Of a stretch of 64,000 nt of DNA, positions 23,109 to 34,292 are shown piece after piece. Location: NCBI GenBank assembly GCA_964030785.1, contig OZ034978.1:702001-766000 (forward strand). The letters run 5' to 3'. Made by a program: the position numbers and the translations under genes. The first letter of the stretch is position 1. Each line of letters opens with the position of its first letter. This DNA is from Siderastrea siderea (Eukaryota > Cnidaria > Anthozoa > Scleractinia > Rhizangiidae). Under the pieces are notes generated by a model. The model did not search any database and was not told the DNA's origin. It worked only from the letters and a program-made list of their open reading frames with translations.

Positions 23109-24740
23109 GTGGTAGAGAGCTAAACGTGAGAGAATGTCCTACAGACAAAAATCATGATAAAACACATGGTTTACTCGATTCCCAACAACTTCTGACAAAA
23201 CAACTTTTGTAGTGACCCGTTAGAACGTGTTTCGGTTTGACTCGTACACTGTTAAAGCTTGCAGAATATGCCACAGACATGGAAGTCATCGTGAGAGAAG
23301 TGATTTGAGCTGTTTCCTGCAACTTTTGAATCAATGCAGTTTTTGAAAGACTCATAATGGCCAGAATTGGTCATTCGTGGTAGAGAGCTAAGGCTGAGAG
23401 AATGTCCTACAGACGTGGAAAACATAAGAAGCCAGTTTGCTCTTTTTCGGGAAAGTTTTGACAAAACGAGCTTTCAGTGACTCGTTGTGGACAAAATTCA
23501 GTCGGTTTCGTAAAGGGCTAATGCCTTGAGAATATGCCACAGACACCGAAGTTATGATGAAAGAAGTGATTTGAACTGTTTCCGGCAGCTATTGAATAAA
23601 TCCTGTTTTTGAAAGACTCATAATGGCGAGAATTCCTAAGGCGTCGTGGAGAGCTACAACTGTGAGAATGTCCTACAGACATAAAAATCGTGATAAAACA
23701 ACTGGTTTGGTCACTTCCCAACAACTTCTGACCAATGGAGATTTGCAGTGACTCGTTAATGACGTAATTCGATTTGTTTCGTACAGAATTAACGCTTGCA
23801 GAATACGCCATTGACATCGAAGTCATCATGAAGCAAGTTACTTGAACTGTTTCCGGCAGCTACTTAAGTAAATCCTGTTTTCGAAAGACATATGAAATGG
23901 AGAGAATTCGCTATGCGTCGTAGAGAGCTAAAACAAGGAGAATCTACTGCAGAGATGGAAATCTTCATAAAACACCTGGTAATTACTTTTCCCAGCAAGT
24001 TTTAACAAAATGAGATTTTAACGACTCGTTATGGACAAAATACGGTCTGTGTCGTAAAGGGCTAAGGCCTTGAGAATGTGCCACAGACATCGAAGTCATG
24101 ATGAAGGAAATTATTTTAGCTGTTTCCAGGAACTATAGAATAAATTCAGTTTTAGAAAGACTCATAATGGTCAGAACTCGTTATGTATCGTAAAGAGCTA
24201 AAACTGAGAGAATGTCCTACAGACAAAAATCATGACAAAACACCTGGCTTTGTGGATTCTCAAGAACTTCTGACAAAACGATATTTGCAGTGACCCGTTA
24301 TGGACGTATTTCGGTTTGTATCGTACACTTTTAAAGCTTGGAGAACGGATTTTTCAATAGTTCTCGGGAACAGCTCAGACCACTTGGTTGATGATGACTT
24401 CGATGTCTGTTAGATATTTTGAAACCTTAGCCCTTTACCCCACAGACCGAATTTTGTCCTTACATTATTCTAGTCAGGGACGCCTTTGTTATTGTTTTCA
24501 TCTGAAATTTGCGGTTAAATTACTTGTCGAACGTGACAAAACGTCAACAGTTCAACTGGTAAAAATATAAATTGTAGCCTGAAGCTGAAATTTGTTCACT
24601 TGTTTTTGATTTTAGTGCCAGGAAAACGGCTTTCGATTATTTTGAGCGCATTTTGAAGGCTGTCCAAAAACCTAGAACTCAAAGAATGTTTGTGTTCGTT
24701 AGCTGCCCAGCCTCGCAGTCCACCTACCCAAAAGCAAACT

Positions 24741-24766
24741 ATATTCAGCGAGCGCTCGCGGAATAT
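24741..24766. repeat. 26-bp near-perfect palindrome in the insertion (copy 1)
   Basis: A 12-bp perfect core GCGAGCGCTCGC is flanked by ATATTC on the left and GAATAT on the right, with one A/G mismatch between core and arm on each side. It is the most GC-rich point of the element and could extrude as a cruciform or bind a dimeric protein. Confidence 0.75.
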
Positions 24767-25194
24767 GATTTACAAGCGAATCTAGAATCATAAAGGTTTG
24801 GAATCTTGTTTAATTGGGTATTCTTGACTTTCCCATCACCATAAAAAACAAAAGGCGAATGCACGGAGGGCAGAAATTTTTCCAAAACTCACTCGATCAC
24901 GCCGCTCTGACCACCGCTCAGAACCGCATTGTATTTAGTTTTAATTAGCGCTAGATAAGGCGAGAACATCTAACATTGCTTTCAAATAGAAGAAACTCTT
25001 ATGTTAAGAGCTTTTATTTTCTATGTTATCATCGCACAGGATGGATATTCATTTCAATTTTCAAAATACATGAATTGCCATGAAAACAAAACGTACTGCA
25101 GCTAGCTAAGGTGTCGACTGCGGCTAACAGACCTGATTTACAAAGATTCTGTTCGCAAACCATTCTTTCTCTTCCTTTTCTGCAATTCCAGAGA

Positions 25195-25578
25195 TTAGTT
25201 TATGGAAAAAAATCGAAGTGTTGTTCTTAGGCATCGGAGGCTTTGAAGCTGTCGCTTTAGCGTCGCTACCGGCAATGCAGAGCGAGTCCCGTCGTCACAT
25301 TTAGGAAGACCAAAACATTTCATCGCGTGAAGAACGCGCACCGTAATGAATTAAGATGTCCAGCATTTCAGTCTATTGGATATCTTTTGGTTGACGAGTG
25401 CAATAACCAAGAAGGTCCCTGAATAATGATTTCTTTCATAAGCTTGACTGTTCTGGTACGTCTGCCACGCGAAGGAGAGCATAAACCGCTTAGACTCCTG
25501 GCGTTGTCTCGCACATTTCACGAGAAAAATGGCAAACAACACCAAAATAACCAGCCAGATGTAACCGCTATTAATTTG
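25195..25578 (-). pseudogene. Broken coding-like fragment with one membrane helix (copy 1)
   Basis: On the minus strand an open frame runs from 25578 to a TAA at 25353-25351 (75 codons). It resumes in the same frame for 51 codons to a TAA at 25197-25195. It has no ATG near its start. A possible 3' splice site (ttaatag before CGG) at ~25568 would make it an internal exon. The translation begins with a hydrophobic run YIWLVILVLFAIFLV followed by a basic stretch (KCARQRQESKR), as in a single-pass membrane protein or receptor tail. The second part contains MKCFGLPKCDDGTRSALP. I recognise no family. It could be a host exon captured by the element, or a chance frame. Copy 2 has a 16-bp difference exactly at the join of the two parts, so at least one copy is frameshifted. 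Confidence 0.35.
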
Positions 25579-27064
25579 TTAAGGCCAAACAAGTGAATGA
25601 AGGCCCAAACTGGCCGTATTGGCGCGGATGTAGCCGGATTTCAATTCACTGTGAAAAAATCCTGATTTTAGATTTCTCATTCGATGCGCGCAAAGCACTA
25701 TGGGTGACTAATATATTTTAACAAGTCACTAAAATCTCGTTTTGTCAAAACTTGCAGGGAAGAGGCCTTACCAGGTGTTTTATGATGATTTTCATCTCTC
25801 TTTCATTCTCTCAGTCTTAGCTCTCTACGACGCATAACGAATTCTGTCCAAGACGAGTCTTTCGTAAACTGCATTTATTCAAAAGTTGCCAGAAAGAGCT
25901 CAAATGACTTATCTCATGATGACTTCCATATCCGTGGCATATTCTTGAAAAACTCATAGTAGACAGAATTCGTTATGGGTCTCTGATAGCTAATAGTAAG
26001 ATAACGTATTAGAGACATGGAAATCAACATGAAACACATAGTTTGGTCTTTTGCCTGCAAGTTTTGGGAAAACGAGGTTTGAGTGACTCGTTATCGACAA
26101 AATTCGGTCCGTGTCGTAAAGGGGGAAAGCTTTCAAAATATTCCAAAGACATCAAAGTCATCATGAATCAAGTGATTTGAGCTGTTTCCGGCAGCTATTG
26201 AATAAATCCAGTTTTCGAAAGACTAATAATGGACAGAATTCGTTATGCTTCGTAGAGAGCAAAAAATCATAAAAATCATGATAAAACCCCTGGTTTGGTC
26301 AGTTCCCAATAACTTCTGACCAAACGGGATTTGCAATGAGTCGTTAGGGATGCCTTTCGGTTTGTGTCGTACACTACTGTTAAGGCTTGCAAAATATGCC
26401 ACGGATATGGAAGTCATCATGAGAGAAGTGATTTGAGCTTTTTCCAGCAACTTTTAATTTTAAATAAATGCAGTTTTCGAAAAACTCATAATGGACAGAA
26501 ATCGTTACGCGTCGTGGAGAGCTAAAACTGAATGTCCTACAGACGTAAGCTAAAGCTGAGAGAATGTAGTAAAGATATGAACATGATCATAAAAAGCCTG
26601 GTTTGGTCAGTTGCCAACAGCTTTTGACAAAAGGAGATTTGCAGTCACTCGTTATGGACTAAAGTCGATCCGTGTCCTTAAGCAAAGCTTTCAGAATATG
26701 GCACAGACATTAAATTCATCATGAAAGAAGTGATTTGAGCTGTTTTGGTCAACTATAGAATAAATCCAGTTTCCGAAAGACCCATAATGAACAGAAATCG
26801 TTATGCGATGTAAGAAGCTAATACTAAGAGAATGTTCGACACACATGGAAATCATCATAAAACACCTAGTGAGGTCTTTTCCCAGTAAGTTTTGACAAAA
26901 CGAAATTTCAGTAACAAGTTATGGACAAAAGGCAATCCGTGTCGCACATGGCTGAATCTTGCAGAATATGAAACAGACAAAAAAGTGATCATGAAACAGA
27001 TTATTTAAGCTGTTTCCGGGAACTATTGAAAAATGCAGTTTTCGAAAGGCCTATAATGGACAGT

Positions 27065-27569
27065 AATATGCCTGTGACATATTCTCAAAGCTTTAGCCCT
27101 TTACGACACGGACGGAATTTTTTCCATAACGACTCACTGTAATCTCGTTTTCCCAAAACTTGCTGGCAGAAGAACAAACCATCGGTTTCTGGTGATACCC
27201 ATGTCTCTAGTACATTCGCTACGATTTAGCTCTCCACGAGACATAACAAATTCTGGCCATTATGAGTCTTTCGAAAACTAGAGTTATTCTATAGTTTCTG
27301 GAAACAGCTAAGATCACTTGCTTCATGATGACTTCAATGTCTGTGGCATATTCTGAAACTTCAGCTCTCTTACGACACAGACTGAATTTTATCCTTAACG
27401 AGTCACTAAAATCTTGTTTTGTTAAAACGTGCTGAAAAAAGGCGTTACCTGGTGTTTTATGATGATTTCCATCTCTGTAGTACATTCTCTTAGTTTTAGC
27501 TCTCTACTACACATAACGAATTCTGTCCAGTATGAGTCTTTCGAAAACTGCATTTATTCAAAAGTTGCC
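27065..27569 (-). repeat. Inverted satellite segment, class L
   Basis: Counterpart of 41768-42272. The hairpin has one mismatch (GACATATT arm). Confidence 0.88.
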
Positions 27570-28611
27570 GTGGTAGAGAGCTAAACCTGAGAGAATGCCC
27601 TACAGACATAAAAATCATGATAAAACACATGGTTTACTCGATTCCCAACAACTTCTGACAAAACGACTTTTGCAATGACCCGTTAGCGACGTATTTCGGT
27701 TTGAGTCGTACACTGTTAAAGCTTGCAGAATATGCATGGATATGGAAGTCATCGTGAGAGAAGTGATTTGAGCTGTTTCCTGCAACTTTTGAATCAATGC
27801 TGTTTTTGAAAGACTCATAATGGCCAGAATTGGTTATTCGTGGTAGAGAGGTAAGGCTGAGAGAATGTCCTACAGACATGGAAAACATAAGAAGACAGTT
27901 TGCTCTTTTTCCGGAAAGTTTTGAAATAACGAGATTTCAGTGACTCGTTATGGACAAAATTCAGTCCGTGTCGTAAAGGGCTAACGCTTGCAGAATATGG
28001 CACAGACACCGAAGTTATGATGAAAGAAGTGATTTGAACTGTTTCCTGCAGCTATTGAATAAATCCTGTTTTTGAAAGACTCATAGTGGCGAGAATTCCT
28101 TAAGCGTCGTGGAGAGCTGGTCACTTCCCAACAACTTTTGACCAATAAATCCTGTTTTCGAAAGACATAATGGAGAGAATTCGCTATGCGTCGTAGAGAG
28201 CTAAAACAAGGAGAATCTACTGCAGAGATGGAAATCTTCATAAAACATCTGGCAAGTACTTTTGCCAGCAAGTTTTAAAAAAAATGAGACTTTAGCGACT
28301 TGTTATGGCCAAATACGGTCTGTGTCGTAAAGGGCTAAGGTTGCAGAATGTGCCACAGACATCGAAGTCATGATGAGGGAAATTATTTTAGCTGTTTCCA
28401 GGAACTATAGAATAAATTCAGTTTTAGAAAGACTCATAATGGACAGAACTCCTTATGCATCGTAAAGAGCTAAAACTGAGAATGTCCTACAGACATAAAA
28501 ATCATGATCAAACACCTTTCATTTCGACTCTCAAGAACTTCTGAGAAAACGATATTTGCAGTGACCCGTTATGGACGTATTTCGGTTTGTGTCGTACACT
28601 GTTAAACCTTG

Positions 28612-28962
28612 GAAAACTGGATTTTTCAAAGGTTCTCGGGAAAAACTCAGATCACGCGGTTGATGATGACTTCGATGACTATTAGATATTTTGAAACTTT
28701 AGCCCTGTACGACAGAGACCGAATTTTTTCCTTAACAAGTCACTAAAATCTCGTTTTGTCAAAACCTGCAGAGAAGAGGCTTTCCCAGGTTTTTTATGAT
28801 TATTTTCATCTCTGTAGTACATTCTCTCAGTTTTAGCTCTCTACGACCCATAACGAATTCTGTCCAAGATGAGTCTTTCGTAAACTACATTTATTCAAAA
28901 GTTGCCGGAAAGAGCTCAAATGACTTATCTCATGATGACTTCGATATCCGTGGCATATTCTT
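28612..28962 (-). repeat. Inverted satellite segment, class M
   Basis: Followed by ~5 kb of direct-only monomers, the longest such tract in the window. Confidence 0.86.
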
Positions 28963-30405
28963 GAAAAAACTCATAATAGACAGAATTCGTTATGGGTCTC
29001 TGATAGCTAATACTAAGATAACGTATTACAGACATGGAAATCATCATGAAACACCTAGGTTTGTCTTTTGCCGGCATGTTTTGGGAAATCGAGGTTTGAG
29101 TGACTCGTTATCGACAAAATTCGGTCCGTGTCGTAAAGGGCCAAAGCTTTCAAAATATTCCAAAGACATCAAAGTCATCATCAATCAAGTGATTTGAGCT
29201 GTTTTCGGCAACTATTGAATAAATCCAGTTTTCGAACGACTAATAATGGACAGAATTCGTTATGCTTCGTAGAGAGCTAAGACTGAGAGAATGCCCTACA
29301 GACATAAAAATCATGCTAAAACTCCTGGTTTGCTCAGTTCCCAAACACTTCTGACCAAACGGGATTTGCAGCGAGTCGTCAGGGATGCATTTCGGTTTGT
29401 GTCGTACACTGTTAATGCTTGCAAAATATGCCACGGATATGGAAGTCATCATGAGAGAAGTGATTTGAGCTTTTTCCAGCAACTTTTAAATAAATGCAGT
29501 TTTCGAAAAACTCATAATGGACAGAAACCGTTATGTGTCGTGGAGCGCTAAAACTGAATGTCCTACAGACTTAAGCTAAAGCTGAGAGAATGTAGTAAAG
29601 ATATGGAAATCATCATAAAAAGCCTAATTTGGTCAGTTCCCAACAATTTCTGGCAAAAGGACTATGGACTAAATTCGGTCCGTGTCCTAAAGGGCCAAGG
29701 CTTTGAGAATATGAGACAGGCATTACAGTCGTCATGAAAGAAGTCATTTGAGCTGTTTCCGTCAACTATGGAATAAAGCCAGTTTTCGAGAGTCTCATGA
29801 TGGAGAGAATTCGTTATGCGTAGTGGAGAGCTAAAACTGAAACAATGTCCTACAGACATGACAATCAGGATAAAACACCTGGTTTGGTCAGTTTCCAAAA
29901 TGATCTGACAAAACGAGATCTGCAGTGACTCGGTAGGGACGTATGTGGGTTTGTGTCGTACAGGGGTTAAAGGTTGCAGAACATCCCACAGACATCGAAG
30001 TCATCATGAAACTAGTGATTTAAGTTTCTTCCCGAAACTATTTCTAAAATGCAGTTTTCGAATGACTCATAATGGACAGAATTCCTTTTGGGTCGCAGAG
30101 AGCTAAAACAGACATGGAAATCATCAAGAAACAGCTGGTAAGGTCTTTTGCCAAAGAGTTCTGACAAAAAGAGATTTGCTGTGACTCGTTATTGACTAAA
30201 ACCTTTCAGAATGTGCCACAGACATTAAATTCATCATGAAAGAAGTGATTTGAACTGTTACCGTCAACTATAGAATAAATCCGGTTTTCGAACGATTCAT
30301 AATGGACAGAATTCGTTATGCGTCGTAAGGAGCTAATACTAAGAGAACGTACAACAGACATGGAAATCATCATAAAACACCTAGTGAGGTCTTTTTCCAG
30401 CAAGT

Positions 30406-33107
30406 TTTGAGCTGTTTCCGTCAGCTATGGAATAAAGCCAGTTTTCGAGTCTCTTGATGGAGAGAATTCGTTATGCGTACTGGAGAGCTAAGACTGAAAC
30501 AATGTCCTACAGACATAATAATCGGGATAAAACACCTGGTCTGGTCAGTTTCCAAAAAGTTCTGAAAAAACGAGATCTGCAGTGACTCGGTAGGGACATA
30601 ATTCGGTTTGTGTCGTACAGGGGTTAAAGGTTGCAGAACATCCCACAGACATCGAAGTCATCATGACACTAGTGATTTAAGTTTCTTCCGGAAACTATTT
30701 CTAAAATGCAGTTTTCGAATGACTCATAATGGACAGAATTCCTTTTGGGTCGTAGAGAGCTAAAACTAAGAGAATTGTACTAGAGACATGGAAATCATCA
30801 AAAAACAGCTGGTAAGGTCTTTTGCCAGGGAGTTCTGACAAAAAGAGATTTCCTTTGACTCGTTATTGACTAAATTCGGTCCGTGTCCTAAAGGGCCAAA
30901 ACTTTAAGAATGTGCCACAGACATTAAATTCATCATGAAAGAAGTGATTTGAACTGTTACCGTCAACTATAGAATAAATGCGGTTTTCGAACGACCCAAA
31001 ATGGACAGAATTCGTTATGCGTCGTAAAGAGCTAATACTCAGAGAATGTTCTACAGACATGGAAATCATCATAAAACACCTGGTAAGGTCTTTTCTCAGC
31101 AAGTTTTGACAACACGAAATTTCAGTAACAAGTTATGGACAAAAGGTAATCCGTGTCATACATGGCGGAAACTTGCAGAGTATGAAACAGACAACAAAGT
31201 CATTATGAAAGAGAAGATTTAAGCTGTTTTCCGGAACTATTCAAAAATGCAGTTTTCGAGACGATCATAATGGCCAATATTACTTAAGCGTGGTAGAAAG
31301 CTAAGGCTGAGAGAATGTCCTATAGATATGGAGAACATCATAAAAAAGGCGGTTTGGTCTTTTTCCAGCAAGTTTTGACAAAATCAGATTTCAGTGACTC
31401 GTTATGGACAAAATTCTTTCTGGAGCTCACAAAATGTGCCACAGACATTGAAATTAGCATTAAACAAGTGATTTGAGCTGTTTTCGGAAACTATTGAATA
31501 AATGCAATTTTCGAAAGACATAATAAACAGAATTTGGTGTGTGTCGTAGAGAACTAAAGCTAAGAGAATGTACTAAAGATATGGAAATCATCATAAAAAG
31601 CCTAATTTGGTCAGTTCCCAACAACGTCTGGCAAAAGGAATATGGACTAAATTCGGTCCGTGTCCTAAAGGGCCAAGGCTTTGAGAATATGAGACAGGCA
31701 TTACAGTCGTCATGAAAGAAGTCATTTGAGCTGTTTCCGTCAACTATGGAATAAAGCCAGTTTTCGAGATTCTCATGATGGAGAGAATTCGCTATGCGTA
31801 GTGGAGAGCTAAGACTGAAACAATGTCCTACAGACATGACAATCAGGATAAAACACCTGGTTTGGTCAGTTTCCAAAATGATCTGACAAAACGAGATCTG
31901 CAGTGACTCGCTAGGGACGTAATTGGGTTTGTGTCGTACAGGGGTTAAAGGTTGCAGAACATCCCACAGACATCGAAGTCATCATGAAACTAGTGATTTA
32001 AGTTTCTTCCGGAAACTATTTCTAAAATGCAGTTTTCGAAAGACTCATAATGGAAAGAATTCCTTTTGGGTCGTAGAGAGCTAAGACTAAGAGAATTGTA
32101 CTACAGACATGGAAATCATTAAGAAACAGCAGGTAAGGTCTTTTGCCAGGGAGTTCTGACAAAAAGAGATTTGCTGTGACTCGTTATTGACTAACATCTT
32201 TCAGAATGTGCCACAGACATTAAAGTCATCATGAAAGAAGTGATTTGAACTGTTACCGTCAACTATAGAATAAATCCGGTTTTCGAACGATTCATAATGG
32301 ACAGAATTCGTTATGCGTCGTAAGGAGCTAATACTCAGAGAACGTACAACAGACATGGAAATCATCATAAGACACCTGGTAAGGTCTTTTGCCAGGGAGT
32401 TCTGACAAAAGGGATTTGCTGTGACTCGTTATTGACTAAATTTGGTCCGTGTCCTAAAGGGCCAAAGCTTTGAGAATATGCCACACGCATTACAGTCATC
32501 ATGAAAGAAGTCATTTCAGCTGTTTCCGTCAGCTATGGAATAAAGCCAGTTTTCGAGTCTCTTGATGGAGAAAATCCGTTATGCGTACTGGAGAGCTAAG
32601 ACTAAAACAATTTCCTACAGACATAATAATCAGGATAAAACACCTGGACTGGTCAGTTTCCCAAAAGTTCTGAAGAAACAAGATCTGCAGTGACTCGGTA
32701 GGGACATAATTCGGTTTGTGTCGTACAGGGGTTAAAGGTTGCAGAACATTCCACAGACATGGAAGACATCATGAAACAAGCGATTTAAGTTTCTTCCGGA
32801 AACTATTTCTAAAATGCAGTTTTCGAATGACTCATAATGGACAGAGAGAGACATAGAGACATGGAAATCATCAAAAAACAGCTGGTAAGGTCTTTTGCCA
32901 GGGAGTTCTGACAAAAACAGATTTGCTGTGACTCGTTATTGACTAAATTCGGTCCGTGTCCTAAAGGGCCAAACCTTTAAGAATGTGCCACAGACATTAA
33001 ATTCATCATGAAAGAAGTGAATTGAACTGTTACCGTCAACTATAGAATAAATGCGGTTTTCGAACGACCCAAAATGGACAGAATTCGTTATGCGTCGTAA
33101 AGAGCTA
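30406..33107 (+). repeat. Direct-only satellite block with ~2.0-2.1-kb internal duplication
   Basis: All monomers are in + orientation. It opens with an out-of-phase join at ~30406 and closes with another at ~33108. The sequence 29662-30405 recurs at ~31640-32385 (offset ~1978). The sequence 30441-~31050 recurs at ~32549-33107 (offset ~2108 falling to ~2073). This is a local duplication absent from the otherwise matching 47-kb region. No gene is seen. Confidence 0.78.
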
Positions 33108-33943
33108 ATATTTCGGTTTGAGTCGTACACTGTTAAAGCTTGCAGAATATGCCACGGATATGGAATTCATCGTGAGACAAGTGATTTGAGCTGTTTCCTG
33201 CAACTTTTGAAACAATGCAGTTTTTGAAAGACTGATAATGGCCAGAATTGGTTATTCGTGGTAGAGAGCTAAGGCTGAGAGAATGTCCTACAGACATTGA
33301 AAACATAAGAAGGCAGTTTGCTCTTTTTCCCGAAAGTTTTGACAAAACGAGATTTCAGTGACTCGTTATGGACAAAATTCAGTCCGTGTCGTAAAGGGCT
33401 AAAACTTGCAGAATATGGCACAGACACCGAAGTTATGATGAAAGAGGTGATTTGAACTGTTTCCTGCAGCTATTGAGTAAATCCTGTTTTCGAAAGACAT
33501 AATGGAGAGAATTTGCTATGAGTCGTATAGAGCTAAAACAAGGAGAATCTACTGCAGAGATGGAAATCTTCATAAAACACCTGGTAATTACTTTTGCCAG
33601 CAAGTTTTAAAAAAATGAGACTTTAGCGACTCGTTATGGACAAAATACGGTCTGTGTCGTAAGGGGCTAAAGTTGCAGAATGTGCCACAGACATCGAAGT
33701 CATGATGAGGGAAATCATTTTAGCTGTTTCCAGGAACTATAGAATAAATTCAGTTTTAGAAAGACTCATAATGGACAGAACTCCTTATGCATCTTAAAGA
33801 GCTAAAACTGAGAATGTCCTACAGACATAAAAATCATGATAAAATACCTTTCTTTTCGATTCTCAAGAACTTCGGACAAAACGATATTTGCAGTGACCCG
33901 TTATGGACGTATTTCGGTTTGTGTCGTACACTGTTAAAGCTTG

Positions 33944-34292
33944 GAAAACTGGATTTTTCAATAATTCGCGGGAACAACTCAGATCACTTGGTTGATGATG
34001 ACTTCGATGACTGTTAGATATTTTGAAACCTTAGCCCTTTACGACAGACCGAATTTTCTCCTTCACAAGTCACTAAAATCTCGTTTTGTCAAAACTTGCA
34101 GGGAAGAGGCCTTCCCAGGTGTTTTATGATTATTTTCATCTCTGTAGTACATTCTCTCAGTTTTAGCTCTCTACGACGGATAACGAATTCTGTCCAACAT
34201 GAGTCTTTCGTAAACTGCATTTATTCAAAAGTTGCCGGAAAGAGCTCAAATGACTTATCTCATGTTGACTTCAATATCCGTGGCATATTCTT
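33944..34292 (-). repeat. Inverted satellite segment, class M
   Basis: Its variants agree with 8765-9113 more than with the collinear 19306-19655 segment. Confidence 0.86.

Larger units (their letters stand above)
13688..24459. repeat. 10.5-kb higher-order repeat, copy 2
   Basis: Collinear with copy 1 up to the insertion at 24460. A one-base deletion at ~17534 (gtgattgagct instead of gtgatttgagct) and a ~31-bp deletion in the inverted segment near 22880 separate it from relatives. The part from ~18490 onward is also one arm of the ~14.6-kb duplication with 33108 onward. No gene is seen. Confidence 0.86.
24464..25717. mobile_element. TTAA-flanked non-autonomous insertion, copy 1 (1,254 bp)
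   Basis: Non-satellite sequence that interrupts an inverted class M unit. The unoccupied site, as at 8882-8889 and in other M segments, reads gtccTTAAcaagtcac. Here the left flank is gtccTTAC (24460-24463, one base decayed) and the right flank is TTAAcaagtcac (25718-25721), so one TTAA has become two. The ends form imperfect inverted repeats sharing CTAGTCA. TTAA target duplication is the hallmark of piggyBac-type transposases. The ends do not start with the CCC typical of well-known piggyBac elements, so family placement rests on the target site. No transposase is present. Compared with copy 2 it lacks 16 bp near 25350 and 19 bp near 25665. Confidence 0.8.
24341..25950 (-). repeat. Inverted satellite segment, class M, split by insertion copy 1
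   Basis: The left part is 24341-24459 and the right part starts at the TTAA at 25718. Joining the two gives a normal class M segment with no lost satellite bases. Confidence 0.84.
25718..30405. repeat. Satellite block right of insertion copy 1
   Basis: Satellite only. It begins by completing the inverted unit split by the insertion, then runs collinear with 40420-~43900 at offset 14702-14703. From 28796 to 30405 it matches 45953-~47577 at offset 17157-17174. It contains one L and one complete M inverted segment. No gene is seen. Confidence 0.82.

Noticed and set aside
24388..24570. 60-codon + strand frame at the left edge of the insertion (and its copy at 39056)
   Set aside because: It starts in inverted satellite and runs into the element. 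Such a chimeric frame has no support as a gene.
24988..25020. Rho-independent-style terminator (ctcttatgttaagag followed by a T-rich run) in insertion copy 1
   Set aside because: The stem is only six base pairs, it is destroyed in copy 2, and the context is eukaryotic.
25200..25305. + strand mini frame ending SESRRHI in the insertion (copy 2 has an in-frame ATG at ~39870)
   Set aside because: It is about 33 codons, overlaps the coding-like minus-strand frame and has no motif. Copy 1 lacks the ATG frame because of one extra A.
24463..25717. Ancestral single-copy DNA around which the satellite expanded
   Set aside because: The satellite unit continues on the far side at the very next base, with one TTAA duplicated and empty sites elsewhere, so the satellite was there first.
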